A stretch of 62,523 bases of DNA. Source: Thermogemmatispora sp. GTDB lineage: Bacteria > Chloroflexota > Ktedonobacteria > Ktedonobacterales > Ktedonobacteraceae. The first letter of the stretch is position 1; every line of letters starts with the position of its first letter. The stretch covers positions 1 to 62,523 of the forward strand of contig NZ_JADGIA010000004.1 of NCBI RefSeq assembly GCF_019683635.1, written 5' to 3'. Under the pieces are notes generated by a model. The model was not told where the DNA came from. It was given only the letters and a program-made list of their open reading frames with translations, and did not search any database. The position numbers were made by a program, and so were the translations under genes. Positions 51,104 to 60,286 of the stretch are shown one piece after another.

Positions 51104-51224
51104 AGCCAGCCCCTTTTATCCTCATAGCTCAACTTCTCGTTTTCTTCCTTGCCCGCCTGGGTAAGGTATCTTCCTCTCCCAGCTTCCGAACTTCTCACCA
51201 GCAGAGGCCTGTTGTCCCCTTATC

Positions 51225-51869
51225 TCAGTGGTTCAGCAGTCCCAGGCCCTGCTCCAGTAGCTGCACCGTCAGCTCGCCCTCGTGCCAGCCCACGATCTTA
51301 CCTGTGCGATCGATGAAGATCGTCGTTGGCAGATTGGCCACGCCATAGCTGATGGCCGTCGCGCCACTGCTATCGCTGACATTCGTATACGTAATTCCAT
51401 GCGCCTGCAAGAAGCTCAGCGCATCGTTACGATTATCCTGGAAATCGAGGCCCAGAAAGACGACACCCTGCCCCTGTACACGCTGCCAGGTCGCCTGGAG
51501 GACTGGGGCCTCGCGCTGGCACGGCTCACAGGAGGACTGCCAGACGTTGAGTACAATCGCCTGTCCCTTAAAATCGGAGAGAGCGACCGAGCTATTAGAC
51601 CCGGCGCCCGAGGCCAGCAGAGGCAGGCGGAAATCCGGAGCCATCTTTCCTACCAGGGGGCCGCTGAAGCCCGCTGGTGCCGAGCCACTGCTCGCATTCT
51701 GCCCCGGGGCGGGAGTCAGCAACTGTGACCAGAGCACGGCCAGGAGCGCCACATTCAACAGACTGACAATCACAAAAATTGCAATGCTGCGCTTCCGTCT
51801 GCGCCGTGCCAGGACCAGCTCGCTGGCCGTCGCGGGGCTGTCGTTAACCGGTAGCGTTTCACTGCTCAT
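51225..51869 (-). CDS. Membrane-anchored thioredoxin-like protein (ResA/TlpA/CcmG type)
   Basis: A 214-residue protein: N-terminal membrane helix (IAIFVIVSLLNVALLAVLW), then a thioredoxin fold with the redox motif WQSSCEPCQREAPVL (CEPC) and a cis-Pro in NLPTTIFID. It faces the outside and would reduce apocytochrome cysteines for CcmH/CcmF. The name CcmG is by role; ResA of Gram-positives is equally near. It lies first in the run of ccm genes and has its own promoter. AGGG is about 5 nt from the ATG. Confidence 0.92.
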   Translation of the reverse strand: MSSETLPVNDSPATASELVLARRRRKRSIAIFVIVSLLNVALLAVLWSQLLTPAPGQNASSGSAPAGFSGPLVGKMAPDFRLPLLASGAGSNSSVALSDFKGQAIVLNVWQSSCEPCQREAPVLQATWQRVQGQGVVFLGLDFQDNRNDALSFLQAHGITYTNVSDSSGATAISYGVANLPTTIFIDRTGKIVGWHEGELTVQLLEQGLGLLNH

Positions 51870-51962
51870 CGGTGCCCTGTTCGTTTTGCGTGCAAGATGA
51901 TGCCAGGCTAGATTATGAGGGTGCTGCCTGATAGCGGGCTTGCAATCGTTGACCCATACCTT

Positions 51963-51991
51963 ACAATAGCCTGAATATCAATAGCTGTCAA
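51963..51991 (-). promoter_or_regulatory. Promoter candidate of the ccm/thioredoxin operon
   Basis: On the minus strand TTGACA (51986-51991), 17 nt, then TATTGT (51963-51968). The -35 is a full match, the -10 four of six. Transcription near 51956 leaves a leader of about 87 nt. Confidence 0.55.
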
Positions 51992-52067
51992 ATGACAGTG
52001 GCCAGGGGCGCGAGTGACCAGCTCCCGTAGCGCTGGCGTGTAACCATAGGCAAACGCACAACCAAAC

Positions 52068-52111
52068 AAAAAAAGGCGCCCGCAAGAGCGTGCTGTTGCT
52101 CTCCGGGCGCC
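52068..52111 (-). terminator. Rho-independent terminator of the DJ-1/PfpI gene
   Basis: GGCGCCCG (52075-52082) pairs with CGGGCGCC (52104-52111), with an inner AGAGC/GCTCT stem. A run of seven T follows on the minus strand (A-run at 52068-52074). It is about 60 nt past the stop codon of the DJ-1/PfpI-type gene. Confidence 0.85.
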
Positions 52112-52170
52112 TCCCTTCTACCTTGCCGCAGAACCAGATTCCCGATCGTCGTTCAGTGGGCCAGATGAGG

Positions 52171-52734
52171 TTAGCCGCGGGCGCTCACGCGGCTCTGGGC
52201 AAACAGCTCGATCATTGCCCGATTGAAGGCGGGCAGATCGCGAGGGCTACGGCTGCTCACCCAATTGCGATCGCGCACGACCTCCTGATCAACCCAGTTG
52301 CCGCCGGCGTTGCGGATGTCATCCTGGATCGTATGGTAGCTCGTTAAGGTGCGCCCGCGTACCAGTCCTGCGGAGACCAGCAGCCAGGGACCATGACAAA
52401 TGACCGCGATAGGCTTGCCGGCGGCGTCAATGCGCCGTACAAATTCCTGGGCCTCGCGCTGCACACGCAGGGCATCAGCGTTCAAGGCCCCACCTGGAAG
52501 AAGGACGGCATCAAACTCGTCGGGGTTGGCCTGCTGCAGTGTCAAATCGACTGGAAAACTGTCACCCTTCTCGACATGGTTGACGCCCTGGATCTGACCC
52601 GCCTTTGGGGCCACAATGGCCGTGCGCGCTCCCGCTGCCTCCAGGGCCTTCTTTGGCTCGCTCAGCTCAACCTGCTCAAAGTAATCCGTTGCCAGAATAG
52701 CCACACGCATGCCTTGCAGATTCGTCCCTTGCAT
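52171..52734 (-). CDS. DJ-1/PfpI-family glutamine amidotransferase-like protein
   Basis: A 187-residue protein of the PfpI/YhbO group. MRVAILATDYFEQVELSEP shows the catalytic-site Glu early, and AVICHGPWLLVSAGL the nucleophilic Cys with its His. AAGARTAIVAPKAG and VLLPGGALNADALR fit the family. These act as chaperones, deglycases or proteases, which sequence cannot tell apart. The start is at 52734, with AAAGGAGG 9 nt upstream; an in-frame start 7 codons earlier has none. It is a single gene with its own terminator. Confidence 0.9.
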   Translation of the reverse strand: MQGTNLQGMRVAILATDYFEQVELSEPKKALEAAGARTAIVAPKAGQIQGVNHVEKGDSFPVDLTLQQANPDEFDAVLLPGGALNADALRVQREAQEFVRRIDAAGKPIAVICHGPWLLVSAGLVRGRTLTSYHTIQDDIRNAGGNWVDQEVVRDRNWVSSRSPRDLPAFNRAMIELFAQSRVSARG

Positions 52735-53002
52735 CGATCGCAACCTCCTTTGCAAAGGTCAACAGGCAAAGACAACCATTGTCAGAGGAGCGTGTGCTAT
52801 GCGCACGCTGCTTCCTCCACCCACAGGTACACGCGTGGCCCCCCGTGTAAGGAGACTCTGCCGTTGATGCTGGACGCCGGCATGCTCGTACTATCTATAA
52901 AGTGAGGACTATCCAGGTCCGGGTGGTTCAAGCAGACAAGAGGACAGGCGAAAACGAAAACGATCCCTACCCTTTGATAGCAGGCTGGACAGGCCCGGTG
53001 GC

Positions 53003-54430
53003 CTAGCCCAGGCGCGGCAGCTCCACCTTCGACCGCGCGCGGAAGATTAAGCGAATCCCTGTTCCAGCGAAGCCGAAAGCCTCGCGTAGACGATTTTCCA
53101 GATAGCGCTCGTAGCTGAAATGAAGGTAATCCGGGTTGTTCACAAAGAAGACGAAGGTTGGCGGATTGACCTGGGCCTGAGTGGCGTAGAAGATCTTAAG
53201 CTGGTGCCCGTGAACCGTGGCCGGGTGATGGCGGCGGATGGCTTCCTGCACAACCTCGTTCAGACGCGCTGTGGGAATGCGCACGAAGCGCGTGTCGGCA
53301 ATTTCGATGGCCTTACGTAGCAGCGACTGAACGTGGTAGCCGGTTTTGGCCGAAGCAAAGACCACCGGGGCATAGGGAATGAACTTGAGGCCCGCGCTCA
53401 GAATCTTGCGATACTCTTCGGCCTCGGCGATTTCCCTCGCCAGGCTAATAGGCTCTCCCCGACGAGCAGCACGGCGCTGCTCCTGGACGATATCCCACTT
53501 ATTGACCACGACAATGATGCCTTTGGCCTGCTCGTGCACATAACCCGCGATATGTGTATCTTGAGCCGCCAATCCCTCAACAGCGTCGATCAGTAGGAGG
53601 GCCACATCGCAGCGGTCGATAGCGCGCATCGAGCGTATCACGCTGTATTTCTCAATACCTGGCACTATGCGTCCGCGTCGCCGGATGCCGGCGGTATCGA
53701 TGAGCACGAGCTTGCGCTCCTCAAAGAGCAGCTCGGTATCGATCATATCGCGCGTCGTGCCGGGCACATCGCTCACAATAGCGCGCTCGTAGCCCAGGAT
53801 ACGGTTGAGTAGCGACGACTTGCCGACATTCGGACGTCCGACGATGGCAATGCGCACTTGCTCCGTCTCGTCCTCTTCGGTGTGCTCCTCGGGCGTCTCC
53901 GGCGGCAGGGACTCGACGATCTTGTCCAGCAAGTCGCCGGTTCCCAGGCCGTGCAGAGCCGAGATATCGATCGGTTCGCCCAGGCCGAGAGCATAAAACT
54001 CGGGGGCATACTGGCGCTGGCTATCGTTATCGGCCTTATTTGCGGCCAGGATCACTGGCTTATTGGTGCGGCGCAGCAGGGCCGCCACTTCCTCGTCAGC
54101 GGTGGTGATGCCTGTGCGCACATCCACCATAAAGACAATAACATCGGCCTCCTCGATAGCCAGGCGCACCTGGGAGCGCACGTGCTCCATCAGGTCTCCG
54201 CTCAGGCCGCTCAAACCAACCTGGCCGGGCGGGGCCGCCTCGCCGAGGGCCAGACCACCGGTGTCGATTAGCGTAAACGTTCGTCCATTCCAGTCTGTAT
54301 CTCCATAAAGGCGGTCGCGCGTTGTCCCGGGCAGATCCTCGACAATAGCGCGCCGCTCACCGATCATGCGATTGAAAAACGTGGATTTGCCGACATTCGG
54401 TCGGCCTACAATGGCGACAAGTGGCTTCAT
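53003..54430 (-). CDS. der: Ribosome-assembly GTPase Der (EngA)
   Basis: A 475-residue GTPase with two tandem G domains, needed for 50S ribosome assembly. Domain one: GRPNVGKSTFFNR, DTGG, NKAD. Domain two: GRPNVGKSSLLNR, DTAGIRRRG, NKWD. The C-terminal KH-like domain begins near VPIPTARLNEVVQEAI-type text (IPTARLNEVVQEAIR). Length is normal. The start at 54430 has GGTGGTAGGGG upstream. An ATTATA box (minus-strand TATAAT) lies about 60 nt upstream of the ATG. Confidence 0.97.
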   Translation of the reverse strand: MKPLVAIVGRPNVGKSTFFNRMIGERRAIVEDLPGTTRDRLYGDTDWNGRTFTLIDTGGLALGEAAPPGQVGLSGLSGDLMEHVRSQVRLAIEEADVIVFMVDVRTGITTADEEVAALLRRTNKPVILAANKADNDSQRQYAPEFYALGLGEPIDISALHGLGTGDLLDKIVESLPPETPEEHTEEDETEQVRIAIVGRPNVGKSSLLNRILGYERAIVSDVPGTTRDMIDTELLFEERKLVLIDTAGIRRRGRIVPGIEKYSVIRSMRAIDRCDVALLLIDAVEGLAAQDTHIAGYVHEQAKGIIVVVNKWDIVQEQRRAARRGEPISLAREIAEAEEYRKILSAGLKFIPYAPVVFASAKTGYHVQSLLRKAIEIADTRFVRIPTARLNEVVQEAIRRHHPATVHGHQLKIFYATQAQVNPPTFVFFVNNPDYLHFSYERYLENRLREAFGFAGTGIRLIFRARSKVELPRLG

Positions 54431-54497
54431 AGCCCCTACCACCCCTTTCTTGCGATCCCGCAGAGTAGTAAGTGAGAGAAAAAACAGCCTGGACTTG

Positions 54498-54503
54498 ATT
54501 ATA
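54498..54503 (-). promoter_or_regulatory. -10 box candidate for der
   Basis: ATTATA on the plus strand is a perfect TATAAT on the minus strand. No good -35 box is 17 nt upstream. Transcription near 54491 would leave a leader of about 60 nt. The 347-bp divergent gap from 54431 to 54777 has no gene and also carries the ClpN-gene promoter. Confidence 0.4.
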
Positions 54504-54552
54504 ACACAAACTCAGACTTGCTTTGAGTCCCTATTTTTCGCCTCCCGGCAAC

Positions 54553-54582
54553 AGGACAATCTTTATTGCGATATGCTATAAT
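54553..54582 (+). promoter_or_regulatory. Promoter of the stand-alone Clp N-domain gene
   Basis: AGGACA (54553-54558), 18 nt, then TATAAT (54577-54582). The -10 is a full match, the -35 matches four of six. Transcription near 54589 leaves a leader of about 190 nt. Confidence 0.5.
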
Positions 54583-54777
54583 GCTAGAGTTGGTACCCTA
54601 CCTGGCGCAGCCAGCTGAGAAGAAGAGGGAAGGCTGGAGAGAGGGACGCGGCTCTTAGTGCCAGGGCAGGCTAGGCCAGCGAGGCGAAAGCAGTGAGCAG
54701 TTTATTCAGGCCGAGAGCAGGAGCGGGGTCATCTGTGGCCCGAGCTTCTGCTGCTTGGCAGCAAAGGCAGGAGAAGC

Positions 54778-55254
54778 ATGGTCCAGAGTCGTTTTCACTA
54801 CTTTACAGACAGCGCTAAGCTTGCCCTCAAAGAAGCGCAGCAGTCCGCGGAAAGGTATCAGCAATCGTATATTGCTCCAGAGCATTTGCTTCTGGGAATA
54901 ACCACAGCTAGAGCAACAACCGTTGCAAAGCTACTAGAGAGACTGGAGGTTGAGCAGTCCCTGCTTCAGGCGATGACGGAGCGGGCCATTGCAGACTGGC
55001 TGGCGGCTCATCCTGGCGGTGAGACGAGCTGGCAGGGTCTCACCCCAGAAACCAAGCAGGCTATTGAGTTAGCAGTCGGTGAGGCCAGCCGGGAGCAGCA
55101 GGGCTTTATTGGCAGCGAGCATCTACTCCTGGCTCTCCTGAGCCAGGATGGAACCCTGGCCAGTGAGGTTCTTGCGCGGGCCGGTCTCGACCTGGAAAGG
55201 GCACGGGCAAAGCTTCACCGTCTGCGGCAGGAGGAAGACACCTCTGAGCCTTGA
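54778..55254 (+). CDS. Stand-alone Clp N-terminal (ClpC/ClpA N-domain) protein
   Basis: A 158-residue protein made of two copies of the Clp N repeat: FTDSAKLALKEAQQSAERYQQ ... APEHLLLGI in the first half and LTPETKQAIELAVGEASREQ ... GSEHLLLALL in the second. There is no ATPase domain. In ClpA/ClpC this domain docks adaptors and substrates. Alone it could compete for adaptors or serve as an adaptor itself; similar free-standing proteins exist in actinobacteria and Chloroflexota. GGAGAAGC lies just before the ATG. It is a single gene with a promoter and a hairpin at its end. Confidence 0.88.
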   Translation: MVQSRFHYFTDSAKLALKEAQQSAERYQQSYIAPEHLLLGITTARATTVAKLLERLEVEQSLLQAMTERAIADWLAAHPGGETSWQGLTPETKQAIELAVGEASREQQGFIGSEHLLLALLSQDGTLASEVLARAGLDLERARAKLHRLRQEEDTSEP

Positions 55255-55283
55255 GCGACGCATCCGGCGCGATCCATGATCCA

Positions 55284-55327
55284 AGGGGGAGCAGTCTGCG
55301 GGCCTACAAGCCCCGACTGCTCCCCCT
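55284..55327. terminator. Bidirectional hairpin between convergent genes
   Basis: A 13-bp perfect inverted repeat (55284-55296 with 55315-55327) encloses a smaller GGGC/GCCC stem. It lies between the plus-strand Clp N-domain gene and the minus-strand secreted protein, whose 3' ends are 86 bp apart. There is no T-run on either side, so it may act by RNA stability rather than classical release. Confidence 0.6.
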
Positions 55328-55340
55328 GCTGTGTTCAGGG

Positions 55341-58300
55341 CTACTTGAGAGCGATGGCAAAGACGTGTAAATGGCCGCCCAGGACCGTGGTAGGCAGCGT
55401 AATGCTCTTGACTGTCTTCTCCGGGTCGAGTGGCAGCTCGGCGTAGAAGACGTAGGCTCGTTGGAGCTGCGGACCGTTGGGGCGATTGTAATAAGCGGTC
55501 GCGATGGCGATGCTATTGCCGCAACTGGGGGTAAAGGAGCCACCTCCCAGGGTCCAGTCGCTCAGGCAGAGCGGCAGCGGCTGAGCAGAGCCATCGCTGT
55601 AGCGAACCAGCACCTGGCCGTGGGCGCCCGAGGCATCGCTGTGGTCTGCGGCGCCCAGCAGGGCCAGCGCGGTCTTATGGGTGCTTCCACTCAGAAGAAG
55701 CGTCTGGCCGCTCGCCAGGTAATTATTGTTGGCCCCTGAAGCGACATTTGGCCAGCTAAAGGTCACACCATTGTAAGTAAACGGCTGCCAGGGAAAGATC
55801 CCGACCGCGGCCAGGGCCTGAGCGGAATAGCTGGCCCCTGTGCCGTCGAAGTTAGCGGTCTGAGGATTGCTATCATCGCTTGTGCCAGCATTATTGTAGG
55901 GAGTATCCTCCGCCGTCTTGGTGGCCACGGCAAAGACGTGCAACAGGCCCTGGTTGACCGTGGCTGGTAGCGTCACACTTTTGACCGTCTTGCCGCTCTG
56001 CAGGGCCACCTCGGCATAGAAAATGTAGGTCTTGACAAACTCCTGTCCCGTTGGCTGGTTGCGGTAGGACAGGGTGACAAAGATGCCATTCCCGAAAGAT
56101 GGCTCGCGCGTCTTGCCCTCATTGAGGGTCCAGTCGCTGAAGCCAAGGGTAAACGGTTGACGGCTGCCATCGCTGTAGTTGACGTAGGCGGTGCCATACG
56201 AGGGACCGCCCGAGGCCGCACCCAGGAAGGCCAGCAGACTGGCATTCTTCTGAGGGGCCACTGGCAGCGTCTGCCCGGCGGCGATATAGTTGTTGAGCTG
56301 ACCGGCGGCGGCGTTGGGCCACTGAAAGACCACGCCGGTCACGCCACGGTAGAAAGCATTGTCGCCGGGATTGATCCCCGCCTGCTGCAAGGCTTGCAGC
56401 GAATAGCTGTGGCCAGCGTTATCGAAATTGGCCTGAGTGGGCAGGTGGTCGTCGCTCACCCCAATGTTGTTGTAACTACCGTAGAGTCCTTTGGTGGCAA
56501 TAGCGAAAATGTGCAGGCGGCTGGTGCCGGCAGGTTCTGGAGGCAAAGTCACGCTCTTAATCGCTTTAGTCGCATCGACTGTTACATCAGCATAAAACAG
56601 GTAGACTGTCACCGGTTGTTGACCACCAGGTCCATTGCGGTAGCTCATTGTCGCCACCAGCTTATTGTTAAAAGCGGGTGTGCTGGTAGTCCAGTCGGTC
56701 AGGCCAAGTGTGAAAGACTGCGTCGAGCCATCGCTATAGTTAATACGTGCGGTGCCACTGGTCGATCCCTGAGTAGCCGAGCCGAGGAAGGCCACCAGCG
56801 TCACGCCTGGTCCACTGTTCAGAGGGATCGTCTGGCCATTGGCCTGGTAATTATCCTTGACCCCGGCGGGCAGGTCCGGCCAGATGAAAGCCAGGCCATT
56901 ACAGAGCACACTTGCCCCTGGGGTAATGCCGGCCTGGGCCAGAGCTGTCGCAGAGTAGCTATAGCCCAGGCCATCGTAGTTAGCTGCCTGCACATTCTGT
57001 GTAAAGTCATCGCTGATGCCGACGTTGTTGTAGGTCGCTGGGGGTGGGGGGGCGCTGCTCTTATTGAGCAACCCGTAGATTGTCAGCGTTGTCTTGGTTG
57101 GCACGAAGACCCGGCCATCGGCGATTGTTGGCGTACTGAACTTCACGTAGCTATCAAGCGTATCGTAGTCTGGGTCCTGGGCGCTGCTATATAGCTCATG
57201 GCTCAGGTTAGTCGCATCGTAGGCGCGCAAAGCGCCGCCTGGATCGATCAGCCAGAGAATCCCGTTGCTCGTTCCGTTGCTAGAGAGCGAGGGGTTGCCG
57301 CCGGAGAAGAGGAAGCTTCTCTCTGGGGTCTGGGAGCTAGGTGTTGGTGGAAGCAAGACCTGTCCTTTGCTATTACGCTGCAGACGGTAAGCCAGGGTAG
57401 GGTGTCCGACGCTGGAGACATAGACATACTCCGCGCTCGCACTGCGCCAATAAGCGGGGGTGCCATAGATGCCGCCGACGGTGCTGGGAGGTGTCTCCTC
57501 AAGCACCTGGTCTACATCGGTACGGCTCCGATTGGTGTCTGTGCAAGGTTGAGTGATCGTTGTGAACTGGCCCAGCTTATTGATATCGAGCACGTAAAGG
57601 CGGCCTTCCTTGCCGCCGCCGATCAACTCCGGGTAAGAGGGAAGCAGCAGCGGCCCACCCGAGCCAAGGTCGGCGTCGGCCTCCCCCAGGCACTCCTGGT
57701 TGAAGGGGGCGAAGTAGTCCAGCAAGCGCAAATCGGGACTTAGCTTGACAAAGCTATCGCCGAGCGATGGACGAGGAGCGGAAGGCTCAAAGTCGCCGTT
57801 ACCGCTGATGAAGTAGATATTGCCCTCGCTATCGGCGGCCAGGCCGCCACCGCCGTGCCAGACGCCAGCACCGGCCCCATCGGGGGTCACGTTGAAGGCG
57901 TGGGTTTGGCGGAAGCTGCTGCCATCGTAGGCATAGCTGATGATCCAGCCGTGGTACGGCATATTATCGCAGAACGAGCCCCAGGCGATGTAGATCTGGC
58001 CATTGGCCAGCAGCAGGGCGGCGCGCTGGCGCTCGTAGCGGGGGTCGAAGCTCACGCTGCCGTTCTGGCTGCCGGCGCCCTGGCCAGGGACGCTGGCCCG
58101 GACCACCACCGGGCTGCCGGGGCGCTCGCGGCCCGTGCTGATGTCAATGGCGTGGAGCCGATCGAAGAACTGCCCGCTACTATTTTCCGAGAAGGTCACA
58201 AAGAACATTGTTCGGGTGGCTGGATCGATCACGGGCGTGCCGGTGATCCCGACCTCTGGCACCGTATCGCCGCAGGCCACGTCCTCCCAAGCAACCGTCG

Positions 58301-58787
58301 TCTCCCCGGGGAGCAGGTAGTTGACGTGCCAGAGCGGAGGAGGAGCGCCATTGCTGACCTGGGCGTCGGCATCGAAAGCGTAGATGCTATCGTGCTCGGT
58401 TGCCACAAAGACCACATTGTGGAGTGTGCCATTGACGCTGAGATTGGGCACATAGAGTGGCTGGGTATAGATCTGGCCATCGACGGGATAGGCCACGCGC
58501 TTACCGAAGGTTTGGGCGTTGACATTGCTTGGGGTCAGGAGTGTTTCCGTGGTATTCTGACCGCTGCGCCAATTATCGTTTTTGTAGGTCAACACGGCGG
58601 TATGGCCGCTACTGCGTGGGGCTTTCGCCTGGATCTGGCGAGTGGTGATCGCCAAATGGGCGCCGGACTGCTGGGAATGTAGTCGGGCGCTCATAAAGGG
58701 ACCGGGCAAGAGTGTTGTGGCAAGTGCCAGCAATGTCAGCAGCCCAAGCAGTGGATGCGGCTGACGAGAGAAATGAGCCTGGTTCAT
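55341..58787 (-). CDS. Large secreted beta-propeller protein with three C-terminal repeat modules
   Basis: An 1148-residue exported protein. The signal peptide is GLLTLLALATTLLPG near residue 15-30. Residues about 60-585 look like a PQQ/quinoprotein-type or YVTN-like beta-propeller (GIYGTPAYW, NIYFISGNG, VFVATEHDSIYAFDAD). From about residue 586 three copies of a 185-residue module follow, each opened by YNN(V/I/A)G(I/V/T)SDD and ended by a VKSVTLP-x-HVFAIA-type strand. The modules may be carbohydrate-binding or surface-binding. No catalytic motif was found. The start at 58787 has GAGGAGG; it is probably loosely bound to the cell surface or released. Confidence 0.85.
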   Translation of the reverse strand: MNQAHFSRQPHPLLGLLTLLALATTLLPGPFMSARLHSQQSGAHLAITTRQIQAKAPRSSGHTAVLTYKNDNWRSGQNTTETLLTPSNVNAQTFGKRVAYPVDGQIYTQPLYVPNLSVNGTLHNVVFVATEHDSIYAFDADAQVSNGAPPPLWHVNYLLPGETTVAWEDVACGDTVPEVGITGTPVIDPATRTMFFVTFSENSSGQFFDRLHAIDISTGRERPGSPVVVRASVPGQGAGSQNGSVSFDPRYERQRAALLLANGQIYIAWGSFCDNMPYHGWIISYAYDGSSFRQTHAFNVTPDGAGAGVWHGGGGLAADSEGNIYFISGNGDFEPSAPRPSLGDSFVKLSPDLRLLDYFAPFNQECLGEADADLGSGGPLLLPSYPELIGGGKEGRLYVLDINKLGQFTTITQPCTDTNRSRTDVDQVLEETPPSTVGGIYGTPAYWRSASAEYVYVSSVGHPTLAYRLQRNSKGQVLLPPTPSSQTPERSFLFSGGNPSLSSNGTSNGILWLIDPGGALRAYDATNLSHELYSSAQDPDYDTLDSYVKFSTPTIADGRVFVPTKTTLTIYGLLNKSSAPPPPATYNNVGISDDFTQNVQAANYDGLGYSYSATALAQAGITPGASVLCNGLAFIWPDLPAGVKDNYQANGQTIPLNSGPGVTLVAFLGSATQGSTSGTARINYSDGSTQSFTLGLTDWTTSTPAFNNKLVATMSYRNGPGGQQPVTVYLFYADVTVDATKAIKSVTLPPEPAGTSRLHIFAIATKGLYGSYNNIGVSDDHLPTQANFDNAGHSYSLQALQQAGINPGDNAFYRGVTGVVFQWPNAAAGQLNNYIAAGQTLPVAPQKNASLLAFLGAASGGPSYGTAYVNYSDGSRQPFTLGFSDWTLNEGKTREPSFGNGIFVTLSYRNQPTGQEFVKTYIFYAEVALQSGKTVKSVTLPATVNQGLLHVFAVATKTAEDTPYNNAGTSDDSNPQTANFDGTGASYSAQALAAVGIFPWQPFTYNGVTFSWPNVASGANNNYLASGQTLLLSGSTHKTALALLGAADHSDASGAHGQVLVRYSDGSAQPLPLCLSDWTLGGGSFTPSCGNSIAIATAYYNRPNGPQLQRAYVFYAELPLDPEKTVKSITLPTTVLGGHLHVFAIALK

Positions 58788-58993
58788 CAATCCTCCTCCT
58801 CTTCTACTGCACCAGGATAAAGCTGCTTCCATGCAGATGTGAGTGTAGTATTTTCTGAGTGATAGTTTGCATTCGAAAAAATTCAAGGCAAGAATAGAGG
58901 AGCTAGTTTGCTGGAGTATGTAGCTGCTCTAATTGTAGTTTAGAATGAAGAAAAAGAGGGAGGGAGGCAAAGCAGAGGGAGAAGGGAGCTTTC

Positions 58994-60286
58994 TCAGCGT
59001 CGAGAGGAAGCTGCGTCCTCCTCCAGGATCTGGCGAACCAGGCGCTCGGCCAGAGCGATGGAATAGTTCTGGCCGCGATCGTGGGGGTAGACCTGGAACA
59101 TATTGGCCAGCCAGAGGCCGGGCAGGGGGGTCTTCAGGGGTGGAAGATGCTCGCGGTAGTCTGGGGTCACGATTGGTTGGGCGAAGGGAGCGCGGAACAT
59201 CCAGCTTTCGCGCACCCAGGAGGCATCGAAATCGGGACGGATGCGGCGCAAGCAGGGCAAGAACTGGGCCAGGACCTCGGCTTTCTCCATCTGGAAGAGC
59301 GGGTCATCCATTGGGCGATAGTTGCCCAGGTAGAGCAGATGGCGACCGCCATACTCCTCGGGGGGGCGCAGGTTGGTATGTTCGACGATGCTCAGGAATG
59401 GATAGCCCGGATCGCAGATATTGAGCCAGTAGGTAGCTGTCAGGCGGCGATCGAGGGCCAGAATCAGGCAGTGGGCGCCGTAAGCCTGGCCCCACTCGTA
59501 GCGGGCGCGGTAGTCTGGGGGCAGGGCTGGAATCAGGCGCAGGGTTAGGCGGGTAGCCAGGGTAGAGATTATCCGATCGACCGTCCAGGTGCCGCGGGTT
59601 GTGCGCACCTGCCAGCCGCCGTCGGCCTGCGGCTCGGCGCCTTCGATGCGTGTCCCGAGCAGGATCTTGCCGCCGAGGGAGGTGATCCGTTCTGCCAGGC
59701 GGTCGTAGAGTTGTTGAAAGCCGCCTTTGAGGTAACCCAGGCTGGTGGTGCGATCGTGGAAGCGGGCCCAGAACCAGGGCAGGGCAATCTGCTCATGGAG
59801 GGCGCCGAACTTGCTGACAAAGAGCGGTTCGAAGACCAGCTCATAGGCACGTTTCCCCATCCAGCGTCGCAGCCAGGGGGCGGCGGTGCGGCCCTCCAGG
59901 GGCCAGGAAGGAGAGAGCTTCAGGAAGGCGGCCACTGCTCCGACCCGCAGGCGCTCGTAGAAGCGCAGTGGGCGGAAGGCCAGCAGCGAGGTAGGCGAAT
60001 CGAGGCGATAGATCTGGCCCTCGATCAGTGACTCTGTGCGTGGGGTAGACCAGACCAGCTGTGGGCCGAGGCCCAGCTCTTTAATCAGGCGAATAGCGGC
60101 GCGGTCGGTGCGAAAAAGGTGGTGATAGAACTTCTCCAACCAGATGCCGGGCGCGACCTGGAAGCCAGCGGCCAGGCCGCCGGGGATCTCCTCCTGCTCG
60201 AAGACCATGACCGACTGACCGGCCTGAGCCAGGCGATAGGCGGCCACCAGGCCGAGTGCGCCGCCTCCGAAGATAGCGTATTGCAT
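58994..60286 (-). CDS. FAD-dependent oxidoreductase, amine-oxidase/HemY-like
   Basis: A 430-residue flavoprotein. The N-terminus IFGGGALGLVAAYRLAQAG is the Rossmann FAD motif (GxGxxG type), with FEQEEIPGGLAAGF next. The C-terminal FAD segment is LANMFQVYPHDRGQNYSIALAE. Total length and pattern are of protoporphyrinogen-oxidase or phytoene-desaturase-like enzymes; the substrate is not clear. AGGAG lies 11 nt before the ATG. It is 206 bp upstream of the large secreted protein in the same direction. Glycan, carotenoid or heme precursor as substrate is unproven. Confidence 0.85.
   Translation of the reverse strand: MQYAIFGGGALGLVAAYRLAQAGQSVMVFEQEEIPGGLAAGFQVAPGIWLEKFYHHLFRTDRAAIRLIKELGLGPQLVWSTPRTESLIEGQIYRLDSPTSLLAFRPLRFYERLRVGAVAAFLKLSPSWPLEGRTAAPWLRRWMGKRAYELVFEPLFVSKFGALHEQIALPWFWARFHDRTTSLGYLKGGFQQLYDRLAERITSLGGKILLGTRIEGAEPQADGGWQVRTTRGTWTVDRIISTLATRLTLRLIPALPPDYRARYEWGQAYGAHCLILALDRRLTATYWLNICDPGYPFLSIVEHTNLRPPEEYGGRHLLYLGNYRPMDDPLFQMEKAEVLAQFLPCLRRIRPDFDASWVRESWMFRAPFAQPIVTPDYREHLPPLKTPLPGLWLANMFQVYPHDRGQNYSIALAERLVRQILEEDAASSRR

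Noticed and set aside
56157-57194. Plus-strand frame of 345 codons opposite the secreted protein
   Set aside because: Antisense shadow of a well-supported signal-peptide protein with repeats.
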